Counted from the first letter of the stretch, positions 35,226-44,397 are shown. The stretch: DNA of 64,000 bases from Halanaerobium sp041694515 (GCA_041694515.1 JASMSZ010000054.1:11199-75198), one strand, 5' to 3'. The notes: a model not told the origin generated them from the sequence alone. A program made the numbers and translations.

Positions 35226-35924
35226 TTAGTCTCTTATTTGAACATTTTTAAGATATTTTTCTGCAGCTAACTTGAATTGTTCCAGTTCTGAAGGTGCAAA
35301 AGAGCGCTGATCTCGCAACCCGGGAGCGAGAGTATTTACCGGCCTGAAATTTTGAATATAATATTTTTCTGCACCTTTAATTTGCTGAGCAATCTTTTTT
35401 ATCTCTTCTTGATTATGCAGTCCTGGAACAACTGTAGTCCTGAACTCATAATTTAAATCAGATTTGATTATCATTTCAACTGAACTTTTGATATCTGAAA
35501 TCAAGCCGGCTGGAGCCAGCTGTTCATAACTGGCCCAGCTAAATTTGATGTCAACTGCCAGATAATCTATTAAATCTGCCTCAATCAACTTCTGCAGCTT
35601 CTCAAAATTGCTGCCGTTAGTATCCAGTTTGAGCAGCAACCCATGCTCTTCTTTTATTTTAAGCATAAAATCTTTTAAATCAGACTGCAGCAGCGGCTCC
35701 CCTCCCGTAATTGTAACTCCATCCAAAAGATTTTGCCGCTGCTCCAGAAAACCGAAAAAATATGATTCCGGCATCAATTCTTTGCCCTCTGACAGGTTGA
35801 ATGGAATCAGCTGCCTGTTGTGACAATAAGGACATTGAAAATTACAGCCCTGAGTAAAAACAACAGCTGATATCTGGTCCGGAAAATCAATAACCGAAGT
35901 TTTCTGCAGTCCTGCCAGCCGCAT
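35226..35924 (-). CDS. nrdG: NrdG, anaerobic ribonucleotide reductase activating enzyme
   Basis: A 232-residue radical SAM activase: TQGCNFQCPYCHNRQL with Cys27, Cys31, Cys34 for the SAM [4Fe-4S] cluster, then DGVTITGGEPLLQ and VDIKFSW. The length and N-terminus (MRLAGLQKTSVIDFPDQISAV) fit the NrdG2/PflA-like group, close to archaeal and clostridial activases. It generates the glycyl radical, here presumably on the separate 42-residue protein. Its ATG directly follows the nrdD stop (TAG at 35925-35927). Confidence 0.93.
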   Translation of the reverse strand: MRLAGLQKTSVIDFPDQISAVVFTQGCNFQCPYCHNRQLIPFNLSEGKELMPESYFFGFLEQRQNLLDGVTITGGEPLLQSDLKDFMLKIKEEHGLLLKLDTNGSNFEKLQKLIEADLIDYLAVDIKFSWASYEQLAPAGLISDIKSSVEMIIKSDLNYEFRTTVVPGLHNQEEIKKIAQQIKGAEKYYIQNFRPVNTLAPGLRDQRSFAPSELEQFKLAAEKYLKNVQIRD

Positions 35925-38900
35925 CTAATTGACACCACTTTCTGCTTTAATTTTTTCTTTATTATTTTTTTTAACTTCTGATTCTGCTTCACATTTAGGG
36001 CAGTACTGATGCTCTCCCGGCAGATAACCGTGAACCGGACAGATGCTGAAGGATGGAGTCAGGGTATAATAAGGAAGTTTAAAATTTTCAGCAATTCTTT
36101 TAACCAGCTTTTTAGTGGCTTTAATGGAGTCTATTTTTTCTCCCAGAAATCCATGAAGTACCGTACCCCCAGTATAAAGTGACTGAAGTTCATCCTGCAG
36201 CTCTAAAGCTGTAAATATATCATCAGTTAAGCCCACCGGCAGCTGAGTTGAATTAGTATAATAGGGATCTGCATCTTCTTTTACTACCCGCTCCTGATTG
36301 GCAGCAATTATCTGATTACCAAACTTTTCTCTGTCCAGGCGGGCAAAACGATAGGCTGTACTTTCAGCCGGAGTTGCTTCCAGATTATACAGATTATCTG
36401 TTTCTTCCTGATACTGCTGCAGGAGCTCTCTCATCTTTTCCATTACTTCTTTAGAAAACTGCTGGCCTTCTGGAGTTGAAATATCCTTACCCATAAAATT
36501 GAGGAGAGCCTCATTCATTCCGTTGAGACCAATTGTATTAAAGTGATTTTTCCAGTACTGATCAAAGCGCTTTTTTATATCTTTTAAATAAAATTTTGCG
36601 TAAGGATATAATCCCTGCTCAGTTAGGGTTTCCAAAACTTTGCGCTTAACTTCTAAACTTTCTTTTGCCTGATCCATCAGATAATAGACCCTCTCCATAA
36701 ATTCTTCTTTAGTCTGAGCCTGATAACCGATCCGGGGCATGTTTAAAGTTACCACGCCTATGCTGCCTGTCATCGGGTTAGCCCCAAATAAGCCTCCTCC
36801 TCTTTTGCGGAGCTCTTTGTTATTAAGACGCAACCGACAGCACATACTCCTTGCATCTTCAGGATCCATATCCGAATTGACGAAATTGGAATTATGAACA
36901 ACCACATTATTTTTTAATGTAAATAAATGATTTTTACTATTAACATGAATGTCAACAGTTGATATTTCTTTTTTTATATTTGTTAAACTTTTTATTTCTA
37001 CATAATTATTTGTTTCTTTAATTTTATTTACAAATAAATATATTCCATCTGTATCTTTTTTTACTCTAAATATATCCTTCTCCTTATATTGACGGAAGTC
37101 TTTACCAAATTCGTTTAATGACTGTTTTTTTGTTATGATCTTATCTCCTAAATTAGGTTTGTTGCTATCTTTTGCTATTAACCTGCAGGCTTTTCTTGTT
37201 ATTGAAAATCCAATTTTATCTTTAAAAATTTTTATATTTTTTTCTCCATGAATTCTAATCTCCCCATACTTTTTCCTTGAAGACTTATAATATGCTGCTA
37301 TTCCAAGAAACATTAAAAGTTCTAATACCTGTTGTAATAACTTTCTATTTTTAAGAGTAAGAGTAATAATAGGATTCCCACTATTATTTATTGAAATAGA
37401 TCCATCAGTATCAAATAGTCCTCTTAATAATGCTCCAATTTCTTCATCATTTCTTTTATATATAATTTGGGGTATTTCTTTTTCATCTCCTCTTCCAAAT
37501 TTTAATCCTATATGTTTCAAAAATTCTTTTAAAATTTTTGAATTTACAGTTACATCCAGACAAGTCTTACTGCTTCCAGCTTTTGAAATTGAACTATCTA
37601 AATCAAATTTATCATTGATAGTCTTTACAAAAAAATCTATAATTTCACTATCATTACTGGTTAAACGAATAGAGTTCTTAGTCTTTGATAAATAGCCATC
37701 TCCTAACAATTGACCAACCATTTCAAATATGTCTTTATCTAGTTTTTGAGGTATCCTTATATCTTTCAATGTAGTTTGAAATCTATTGGGTTCATAATTA
37801 AATTTTTTAATTATTTTCCTTTCTCTATTTCTAATTCTTAAACAATAAAAATCATCAATCTCATTTTTATTTAATTTTTCAAATCTTATCTTTTTTCCTG
37901 ATTTATCAATTATATCAAAAAGATGATGATTCTCATATGATAGTATAAACCCATTTTCAAAAACAATTTGTTTACCATATTCCTGCAATTTATCATTAAG
38001 TGTTAAGTCTTCAGCCTTTTTTAAACCATTATCTGTAGGAAATTTATGATTCTTAGAACATTCAATTTTCTGTTGTTTTTCTGTAATTATTTTAATATAT
38101 TCTTTATGATTATTTTTAAATAAATTAGTTATGCTATAAAAATTACCATCATCACCTAAAACTTTATCTTTACTGATATTAATATTTTTTAATTGTTTGG
38201 ATCCTTTATCAGTTATGATAAATGTATCTTCACTCAAACAAAAATATGGTATCCCGAATTTTGCTGTCATTTCCCAGACCGGATCCAGTTTTTCATTTTC
38301 CCACTCAAAGTCCTCAGTTATGTTGTAAGTAGGAATCGGAAAAGAAAACATTCTGCCCTTGGCATCACCCTCCATCATCAATTCAGCAAAGGCTTGGTTA
38401 AGCATATCCATCTCCTGCTGAAATTCTCCATAGCATTTTTCCTGATACTGGCCACCAATTATAACCGCCTGATCTTTTAAATAATTGGGAATCTCGAGGT
38501 CCATGGTGATATTTGTAAAAGGACTCTGAAATCCAACTCGGGTCGGCACATTCATATTAAATAAAAATTCCTGCACTGCCTGCTTAACTTCTTCGTAATC
38601 TAGGTTATCATAGGCAATAAATGGTGCCAGATAGGTGTCAAAATTGGAAAAAGCCATTGCGCCTGAAGCCTCTCCCTGTAATGTATACATGAAATTTACA
38701 ATTTGTCCAAGTGCTGTCTTTAAATGTTTTGGGGGAGCACTTTCAATTTTGGTTGGAACTCCTCTAAAACCAGTCCGCAGTAACTCCTCTAAATCCCACC
38801 CACAGCAGTAAACACTCAAGTTACCCAGATCATGAATATGTAAATCACCACTGCTGTGCAGTTTGGCAGTTTCTTCCGGATAAATTTCCTGCAGCCAGTA

Positions 38901-39335
38901 TTGACCTGTAACCTCAGAGGCAATATAATTATTTAAGCCCTGGAGCGAATAACTCATATTGGAGTTTTCATTTACCTTCCAGTCACTGCGGTCTAAATAA
39001 TCGTCCATAATGTTAACCGCATCTGCAAATAATTTTTTGCTATCCCGAAGTTTGCTGTGCTGTTCCCGATAGAGAATATAAGCCTTTGCAATTTCGGCAT
39101 ATCCTTTTTCAATTAAAACTTTCTCGACTAAGTCCTGAATCTGTTCAACCTCTACAGTTCCACCATTTTTAAAAAAGATTTTCAGATAAGATAAAACCTC
39201 AGCTGTTATTTCTTCTGCCACCTCATCATTTTCCTGGTCAACTGCCTCAGCGGCTCTTGCTACCGCGCTTTTGATCTTTTCTGCTTTAAATTCAACTTTT
39301 TTACCATCTCTTTTTTTTACATAATCTAAAGTCAT
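35925..39335 (-). CDS. nrdD: Class III anaerobic ribonucleoside-triphosphate reductase large chain, intein-containing
   Basis: 1136 codons: 686 residues of NrdD interrupted by a 450-residue intein (residues 366-815). An ATP-cone (residues about 3-92) regulates activity. The catalytic barrel follows, with HIHDL and the active-site Cys region SMCCRLRLN soon after the intein. The C-terminus has the zinc ribbon SICPVHGY...YCPKCE and then stops with KKNNKEKIKAESGVN; the expected RVVGY glycyl-radical segment is missing and is encoded at 35008-35136. The enzyme makes dNTPs under anoxia. The gene lies 3' of a cobalamin riboswitch with terminators (39452-39865). Confidence 0.93.
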   Translation of the reverse strand: MTLDYVKKRDGKKVEFKAEKIKSAVARAAEAVDQENDEVAEEITAEVLSYLKIFFKNGGTVEVEQIQDLVEKVLIEKGYAEIAKAYILYREQHSKLRDSKKLFADAVNIMDDYLDRSDWKVNENSNMSYSLQGLNNYIASEVTGQYWLQEIYPEETAKLHSSGDLHIHDLGNLSVYCCGWDLEELLRTGFRGVPTKIESAPPKHLKTALGQIVNFMYTLQGEASGAMAFSNFDTYLAPFIAYDNLDYEEVKQAVQEFLFNMNVPTRVGFQSPFTNITMDLEIPNYLKDQAVIIGGQYQEKCYGEFQQEMDMLNQAFAELMMEGDAKGRMFSFPIPTYNITEDFEWENEKLDPVWEMTAKFGIPYFCLSEDTFIITDKGSKQLKNINISKDKVLGDDGNFYSITNLFKNNHKEYIKIITEKQQKIECSKNHKFPTDNGLKKAEDLTLNDKLQEYGKQIVFENGFILSYENHHLFDIIDKSGKKIRFEKLNKNEIDDFYCLRIRNRERKIIKKFNYEPNRFQTTLKDIRIPQKLDKDIFEMVGQLLGDGYLSKTKNSIRLTSNDSEIIDFFVKTINDKFDLDSSISKAGSSKTCLDVTVNSKILKEFLKHIGLKFGRGDEKEIPQIIYKRNDEEIGALLRGLFDTDGSISINNSGNPIITLTLKNRKLLQQVLELLMFLGIAAYYKSSRKKYGEIRIHGEKNIKIFKDKIGFSITRKACRLIAKDSNKPNLGDKIITKKQSLNEFGKDFRQYKEKDIFRVKKDTDGIYLFVNKIKETNNYVEIKSLTNIKKEISTVDIHVNSKNHLFTLKNNVVVHNSNFVNSDMDPEDARSMCCRLRLNNKELRKRGGGLFGANPMTGSIGVVTLNMPRIGYQAQTKEEFMERVYYLMDQAKESLEVKRKVLETLTEQGLYPYAKFYLKDIKKRFDQYWKNHFNTIGLNGMNEALLNFMGKDISTPEGQQFSKEVMEKMRELLQQYQEETDNLYNLEATPAESTAYRFARLDREKFGNQIIAANQERVVKEDADPYYTNSTQLPVGLTDDIFTALELQDELQSLYTGGTVLHGFLGEKIDSIKATKKLVKRIAENFKLPYYTLTPSFSICPVHGYLPGEHQYCPKCEAESEVKKNNKEKIKAESGVN
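36891..38240 (-). mobile_element. Intein with LAGLIDADG homing endonuclease in NrdD
   Basis: A 450-residue in-frame insertion. It begins with Cys (CLSEDTFIITDKGSKQL, block A) right after GIPYF and ends NVVVHN followed by Ser, the standard His-Asn and +1 nucleophile for protein splicing. ECSKNHKF resembles block B. The endonuclease motifs VGQLLGDGYLS and RGLFDTDGSIS are both intact, so it may still home. Removing it joins GIPYF to SNFVNSDMDPEDARS. The DNA is visibly richer in A/T than the flanking nrdD sequence, consistent with horizontal gain. Confidence 0.95.
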
Positions 39336-39451
39336 TTCCTACCTCCTGTTTTCGAACTAATGTTTGCTTATGCTAACTTATTTCTCGATTCATTTAAATA
39401 ATCCTGCTTTAAAAAATAGAATTTAGAAAAACTGCTAATAAAATGAGCAAT

Positions 39452-39486
39452 AAAAAATCCCCTTCGCTTGCTGCTCACGAAAGGGA
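39452..39486 (-). terminator. Terminator in the nrdD leader, proximal to the gene
   Basis: TCCCCTTCG (39458-39466) pairs with CGAAAGGGA (39478-39486), then six T plus ATTG on the minus strand. It lies about 115 bases before the nrdD start and after the riboswitch, so it is a probable expression platform element. Confidence 0.75.
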
Positions 39487-39586
39487 ATAATAATTAAAGT
39501 TAGTTGTCAGAATTTTATTTAAAATCAGCTCGTTATACTTAAGCCAGAATAAGCTGCAGTCTCCTCCAATTTAGCTAAAGGCTTTT

Positions 39587-39610
39587 AAAAAAATTACTGC
39601 TGCCAGCAGT
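39587..39610 (-). terminator. Hairpin/U-tract just after the cobalamin riboswitch
   Basis: ACTGCT and AGCAGT (within 39596-39610) form a compact stem followed on the minus strand by AATTTTTTT. It sits about 45 bases past the aptamer and could be the riboswitch-controlled terminator. Confidence 0.6.
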
Positions 39611-39654
39611 TAAATAAATCAAACTTAAATAAAATCTGCTCTAACACCCCCTCA

Positions 39655-39865
39655 TGACCCGTGAGTTGCTGGTGTTTATAAATAAAGGCAGGTCTTCCGG
39701 CTCAGTTCAGTTAATAATCAGCCTTCCCAGTTTCCCAGTGGCAATTTTGATTATCTTTAAACCTTACGGCGGCGGGACCGCAGAGGTTTTTCACCTCTTT
39801 CCCGTTTTAATTCAGTCAGTTATTTTCGCTATTAACGCCAAAATAGTGACTGAAACCCTTATTTA
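39655..39865 (-). ncRNA. Cobalamin (B12) riboswitch controlling nrdD
   Basis: On the minus strand the conserved core elements appear in order: an AAACGGGAA/GCGGTCCCGCC segment around a GAGGTGAAAAACCTC hairpin (39763-39808), the B12-box core GCCACTGGGAAACTGGGAAG (39723-39742), and GAGCCGGAAGACCTGCCT (39686-39703). This is the AdoCbl-type cobalamin aptamer. The outer boundaries are approximate. It points at nrdD, 320 bases downstream, with two candidate terminators between. When B12 is plentiful the anaerobic B12-independent reductase would be turned off. Confidence 0.93.
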
Positions 39866-39892
39866 AAACTATTCAATTTTTTTTACAATTTA

Positions 39893-39921
39893 ATTTTACA
39901 TTATTTAAAGCCAAAAAACAA
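39893..39921 (-). promoter_or_regulatory. Candidate promoter of the nrdD leader
   Basis: Minus-strand TTGTTT (39921-39916), 17-base spacer, TAAAAT (39898-39893), placing the start shortly upstream of the riboswitch. Confidence 0.6.
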
Positions 39922-40000
39922 ATAGACTTTTACTTCTCACCTGTTCTAACTGCCAGTTATCTTAAACATACCTGATTTTTTAAACACAGAAATAAAGAAA

Positions 40001-41101
40001 TTATTTATATTTTTCCAGCTCAATTAAATCATCAACCTTTTTGATATCCAGGCCTGGATTTTCAGAAATCATAATTTCCGGGCCGGAAAAGGTAATTCCA
40101 CCCTGAACCGGATCTTTTTTTAAGAGTCCCGGTGCATCAAGATCAACCCGACTGATATTCTTTTTCGCTGCTGCCAGATGAGCTGCTGCAGTTACAGAAA
40201 CTTTTGCTTCCAGCATACTTCCCAGCATAACCTCAACTCCATAGGCTTCAGCCAGAGCATTAATTTTTAAAGCATTATAAATTCCTCCACATTTCATCAA
40301 TTTAATATTCAGCAAGTCACAGGCACCCATTTCTAAGAGTTCTATACAGTCTCCAGCTGTAAATAAACTCTCATCTGCCATAATTGGAGTTAAAACATTC
40401 TCCCGAACAAACTTTAAACCTCTTATATCTGCAGCCTTAACAGGCTGCTCAACAAATTCTATTCCCAGATTTTCGGCTTCAAGTTTTCTAATAACCCGAA
40501 CAGCTTCTTTGGCTTCCCAACCCTGGTTGGCGTCAAGTCTAATTTCTACATCAGGCCCTACAGCCTCTCTAATAGTTCTAATTCTTTTTAAATCAAGCTG
40601 GCTGTTTTTTCCAACCTTAAGTTTTAAGCTTTTATAGCCTTCGCTCAGCGCCTGAAGTGCATCTTTTTTCATCTCCTGAGGAGAGTTAACACTAATAGTC
40701 AAATCTGTATAAAGCTGATTACTGTAACCTCCTAAAAGTCTGAAAAGCGGGATTTGATATGATCTGGCATATAAATCATAGACAGCCATTTCTACAGCTG
40801 CTTTAGCACTGTAGTTATTTACGGCTGAAGCTTCAATTAAATAATGAAGTTTTTCTAAGTTTTCTATCTCCTCTCCCACAAGAAGATCTTTTATTTTGCC
40901 AGAGATTAGAGCGGTTATACTTGCTGAAGTATCCCCTGTTATCACAGCAGTCGAAGGTGCTTCTCCAAAACCCTTAACACCTGCTTCACCTTCAATTATT
41001 ACTATAACTTCTTCTGCAGTATCAGCTGATCGGACTGCGGTTTTAAAAGTTTTTTTTAAAGGCACATTAAGCTTATATAATTTAAGATCAGTAATTTTCA
41101 T
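40001..41101 (-). CDS. Dipeptide epimerase of the enolase superfamily (L-Ala-D/L-Glu epimerase type)
   Basis: A 366-residue enolase-superfamily enzyme: capping domain MKITDLKLYKLNVPLKKTFKTA, catalytic KLKVGKN (KxK), metal ligands RLDANQGW, EFVEQP and ADESLF, and NIKLMKCGGI (second catalytic Lys). In this subgroup (YkfB/YcjG) the substrate is L-Ala-D-Glu from cell wall. It is the last gene of the operon with a peptide ABC transporter and a NlpC/P60 peptidase, the same set as B. subtilis dppABCDE-ykfABC. Confidence 0.9.
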   Translation of the reverse strand: MKITDLKLYKLNVPLKKTFKTAVRSADTAEEVIVIIEGEAGVKGFGEAPSTAVITGDTSASITALISGKIKDLLVGEEIENLEKLHYLIEASAVNNYSAKAAVEMAVYDLYARSYQIPLFRLLGGYSNQLYTDLTISVNSPQEMKKDALQALSEGYKSLKLKVGKNSQLDLKRIRTIREAVGPDVEIRLDANQGWEAKEAVRVIRKLEAENLGIEFVEQPVKAADIRGLKFVRENVLTPIMADESLFTAGDCIELLEMGACDLLNIKLMKCGGIYNALKINALAEAYGVEVMLGSMLEAKVSVTAAAHLAAAKKNISRVDLDAPGLLKKDPVQGGITFSGPEIMISENPGLDIKKVDDLIELEKYK

Positions 41102-41143
41102 TTCATTTCCTCCTGAATAAAATTAAATATTTAAATTTAAAAA

Positions 41144-42520
41144 TTATAATAATAATTTTCTACCCAGCCTTAGTGACTCCAGATATGTCTGGGCACCATT
41201 TTTAAAAAGCTGCTCGAGCTCCATAATAAATACTCCCCTGGCATCAACACTCTGCAGTTTATCATTTTTTAGCTTCCCATAGCCAGCAGCAGCATGAATA
41301 ACATAATCTTTTTTATCTTTTCGTCCCAGATAAATCATCACGTGTCCCTCCAGATAAAGGAGATCACCTGCTTCCAGCTCTGCTATAATTTTTTTCCGTT
41401 CTTTTGTTGAGCCAGCCAATTTAAAATCAGGACCTGCTGCAATTTTTTCCTGAGGTAAACCTGTATCTCTGGGCAGCTCAATTCCTACTGTTCTATAAAT
41501 ATCCATTACAAAGCGCGAACAATCCCTTCTCTGCCAGATTCCTCCCCAGCCATATCTTTCACCAAGCATTTTAAAAGCCTGCCTGACCAGATTTTTTCTG
41601 CTGTAAGTTAAAAAGCCATGCTTTAAATCTCTGCTAAAAGCAATAATTCCTCTCCTGAAATAAAGTCTGGAATTGCGGTCCTTTGCCGGCAGCACAATGT
41701 GATAAGCTGCTTCCGCATCTTTAAGTTCTTCCCTCTCCTTATAAGCTGAATTACTCAGCCAAAAATCGTTTAGGAGAGCTATTCTATCTCCCATCTGAAA
41801 AAGTCGTCTCTGAGATTTATCTGAACAATAATAACTTTCTGTTTCAACCCAGCTTCCTGTAACCATTAAAAAATCTTTAGTTTCTAGATAACTAAAGGCC
41901 TGATTTCTACTCGCGGCAAAGGCAATATTTTCTGTTTTAATCCACCCCTGAAAAAGTTTTGCCTGAATAAATAACCATTTTTGATTAATACTCTTATGTA
42001 AAATTAAGACCGGAGTTCCCAGAGACAAAGCTGTTAGCTGAAAGCTGTCCTGTTTCTGAGAATTGATATTTGCAGTATAAAAATCTGCAGCTGGATAAGC
42101 TCTTAAATTTGACCTTTTAATTAAAACTCCTGCATAAATCTTCTGGCTGGAGCCTTTATTTTTCTGTAATTTTTCGAGATTAAGCCTTTTTATTATTTCA
42201 TTTTTTTTGACTCTTGACATCTTCTTTAATTCTAAATTGTAATAATCTGAATTTAAAAGTTTATTTGTTTTTGAACAAAGGGATATTTTTTCATATATTT
42301 CTTCTCTACTTAAATATTCAGGAAATTTCTTTAAATCACAATAATATTTTTCCTTCTCCAGAGCTTTAGCTCTTTTAAAAGCAAGCTGATTAAATTTTTT
42401 TATATCTGCAGCTGACATCAACTCTGCTGCAGAATCATTTTCAAGCCAGTACTTATAATCAAGCATTTCTTTTTTTACTGCTGGAGCCAGTCTGATAAAT
42501 TCGGTTTTTTCCATCGACAA
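41144..42520 (-). CDS. NlpC/P60 gamma-D-glutamyl-L-diamino acid endopeptidase (YkfC-like)
   Basis: A 458-residue Cys peptidase without signal peptide. The central region has SH3b-like segments (GVLIKRSNLRAYPAADF, LFQGWIKTENIAF) and the C-terminal NlpC/P60 domain has YGWGGIWQRRDCSRFVMDIYRTVG with the catalytic Cys, and EGHVMIYLGRKD with the His. It frees L-Ala-D-Glu from imported muropeptides, feeding the downstream epimerase. The N-terminal 120 residues are a Lys/Glu-rich helical region. Its ATG is 13 bases after the DppC gene stop. Confidence 0.9.
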   Translation of the reverse strand: MSMEKTEFIRLAPAVKKEMLDYKYWLENDSAAELMSAADIKKFNQLAFKRAKALEKEKYYCDLKKFPEYLSREEIYEKISLCSKTNKLLNSDYYNLELKKMSRVKKNEIIKRLNLEKLQKNKGSSQKIYAGVLIKRSNLRAYPAADFYTANINSQKQDSFQLTALSLGTPVLILHKSINQKWLFIQAKLFQGWIKTENIAFAASRNQAFSYLETKDFLMVTGSWVETESYYCSDKSQRRLFQMGDRIALLNDFWLSNSAYKEREELKDAEAAYHIVLPAKDRNSRLYFRRGIIAFSRDLKHGFLTYSRKNLVRQAFKMLGERYGWGGIWQRRDCSRFVMDIYRTVGIELPRDTGLPQEKIAAGPDFKLAGSTKERKKIIAELEAGDLLYLEGHVMIYLGRKDKKDYVIHAAAGYGKLKNDKLQSVDARGVFIMELEQLFKNGAQTYLESLRLGRKLLL

Positions 42521-42533
42521 TCTCCCTTCATTA

Positions 42534-43418
42534 TTAATGATTTTTCATTTTTGGATCAAGTGCATCTCTTAAACCATCTCCAAATAAGTTAAAAGCCAGC
42601 ACAGTGTAGGCAATTGCAAGCCCCGGAAATAAAGAATACCAGGGCTTGGTTCTCAAATACTGCAGTCCATTATTAATTATTGAGCCCCAGCTTGGAGTAG
42701 GTTCCTGAGCCCCCAGACCTAAAAAACTCAAAGAAGCCTCTGCCATTATTGCAGAAGCAACTCCCATGGTAAAGGTAATTATAAGTGGAGCCAGACAATT
42801 GGGAAGTATATGTTTATAGATAATCACAAAATCATTGTTCCCCAGAGCCTTTGCAGCTTCCACATATTCTTTTTCCCGATGTGTCATAAATTCACTTCTA
42901 ATAATCCTGGCTGTTCTGGTCCACCAGACTGCCCCCAGTGCCAGAAAAACATTGATCAACCCAGGCCCGAGGGCCACCATAATTGCTATCGTCAGCAGTA
43001 AACTTGGAAAACTCATTACAATATCAACCAGCCTCATAATTATCATATCAACTTTACCACCATAATAACCGGCCAGTGAGCCCATCACGGTTCCAATTGT
43101 TATCGAAACCAGCTGCACAATAACTCCCACACTAATTGAAATTCTGGAGCCATAAATTATTCTGCTCAATAAATCGCGACCATAATAATCTGTTCCCAGC
43201 CAGTAATCAGCTGAAGGAGCTTTTAAAATAGCACCCAAATTAATCTCATTTGGATCATAAGGAGCCAGCAGAGGAGCAAATATAGCAACTAATATAAAAA
43301 TGCAAACCATAATTAACCCCAAAAAAGCCGCTCTATTTTTTCTAAGTCGCTTCCAGCTGTCAAACCATAAACCTCTACTTAAACGTTTTTTACTATTTTC
43401 TTGCCCAGTTCGTAACAT
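42534..43418 (-). CDS. Peptide ABC permease, DppC-like
   Basis: A 294-residue permease: GTDYYGRDLLSRIIYGSRISI, the EAA loop EYVEAAKALGNNDFVIIYKHILPNCLAP, and AEASLSFLGLGAQEPTPSWGS, all DppC/OppC hallmarks. Preceded by its DppB partner (16 bases apart) and followed by the NlpC/P60 gene; probable substrate is muropeptide. Confidence 0.93.
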   Translation of the reverse strand: MLRTGQENSKKRLSRGLWFDSWKRLRKNRAAFLGLIMVCIFILVAIFAPLLAPYDPNEINLGAILKAPSADYWLGTDYYGRDLLSRIIYGSRISISVGVIVQLVSITIGTVMGSLAGYYGGKVDMIIMRLVDIVMSFPSLLLTIAIMVALGPGLINVFLALGAVWWTRTARIIRSEFMTHREKEYVEAAKALGNNDFVIIYKHILPNCLAPLIITFTMGVASAIMAEASLSFLGLGAQEPTPSWGSIINNGLQYLRTKPWYSLFPGLAIAYTVLAFNLFGDGLRDALDPKMKNH

Positions 43419-43434
43419 TTAATACCTCCCCAGC

Positions 43435-44370
43435 TCAATCGTAAGTAATCCGTGGATCAAGCATTACATAAAAAATATCCACAATTAAATTAACAAAAAC
43501 AAAAATTAAAGCACCTACCCAGACACAGCCGGCAATAACCTGAAAATCCCTCTTTTTTATTGCACTAACTAAATATCGTCCGAAGCCGGGCCAGGCGAAA
43601 ATTGTCTCAGTTAACACTGAACCATTTAATAAAGAAGCAAAGTTCAGACCGACAACAGTTACAACCGGTATCATAGCATTTCTCAAACCGTGTTTCAAAA
43701 TAACAGTAATTTCCTTTAAGCCCTTGGATCTGGCTGTTCTGATATAATCCTGGCTGATAACTTCTAACATAACAGACCGGGTATAACGCGCTAAAAAAGC
43801 TGCAAATCTACTGCCAAGGGTAACTGCAGGCAGAATTAAATGTTTAATATTAAAAGCTCCTTCTCCCATTCCAGAAACAGGAGTCCAGCCGAGAGTCATT
43901 GAAAATAAATAAATTAAAAGCATTCCAAACCAGAAGACTGGTGTCGAGATAAAAAATAAGGCAAAGCTCATTGCCAGGTGATCAATCCAGGTATTTTTAA
44001 AAACTGCAGATATTACACCAATTGTAACTCCCATAATTGTAGAAACAATAACTGCAGCCAGAGCGAGTTTAAAGGTATTGGGGAGTTTCTGTTTTAGAGC
44101 TTCAGTAACCTCCACTCTAGATATGTAAGAACGACCAAGGTCACCTTTTAAGGTTCGTGTTAAATAACTAAAAAATTGACTGTACCAGGGAGCATCAAGA
44201 TTAAGCTCCGAACGCAGGCGCTGAATAATATCATCTTCAGCGTGCTGCCCCAGCATTGTCAGCACAGGATCTCCTGGCACTAAGTACATCAGAACAAAGG
44301 TCAAAAACAAAACTCCCAGCAGCACCGGAATAATCAATAATAATCTGCGAATAATATACTGCAGCACCAA
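43435..44370 (-). CDS. Peptide ABC permease, DppB-like
   Basis: A 311-residue permease: MVLQYIIRRLLLIIPVLLGVLFLTF, MYLVPGDPV, EAA loop QDYIRTARSKGLKEITVILKHGLRNAMIP, and IFAWPGFGRYLVSA. Companion of the DppC gene. The ATPases of the system are not in the operon. Confidence 0.93.
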   Translation of the reverse strand: MVLQYIIRRLLLIIPVLLGVLFLTFVLMYLVPGDPVLTMLGQHAEDDIIQRLRSELNLDAPWYSQFFSYLTRTLKGDLGRSYISRVEVTEALKQKLPNTFKLALAAVIVSTIMGVTIGVISAVFKNTWIDHLAMSFALFFISTPVFWFGMLLIYLFSMTLGWTPVSGMGEGAFNIKHLILPAVTLGSRFAAFLARYTRSVMLEVISQDYIRTARSKGLKEITVILKHGLRNAMIPVVTVVGLNFASLLNGSVLTETIFAWPGFGRYLVSAIKKRDFQVIAGCVWVGALIFVFVNLIVDIFYVMLDPRITYD

Positions 44371-44397
44371 ATCACCTCCATCTTTAAATTTAAAATA

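Noticed and set aside
35925..35990. Frameshift or sequencing error as cause of the missing NrdD C-terminus
   Set aside because: nrdG starts directly after the stop, and the missing segment is found intact with its own ribosome site beyond nrdG.
39490..39590. 14-codon ORF with GGAGGA-like site (LEETAAYSGLSITS) in the nrdD leader
   Set aside because: The possible start TTG overlaps the ribosome site itself; too short to support without conservation.
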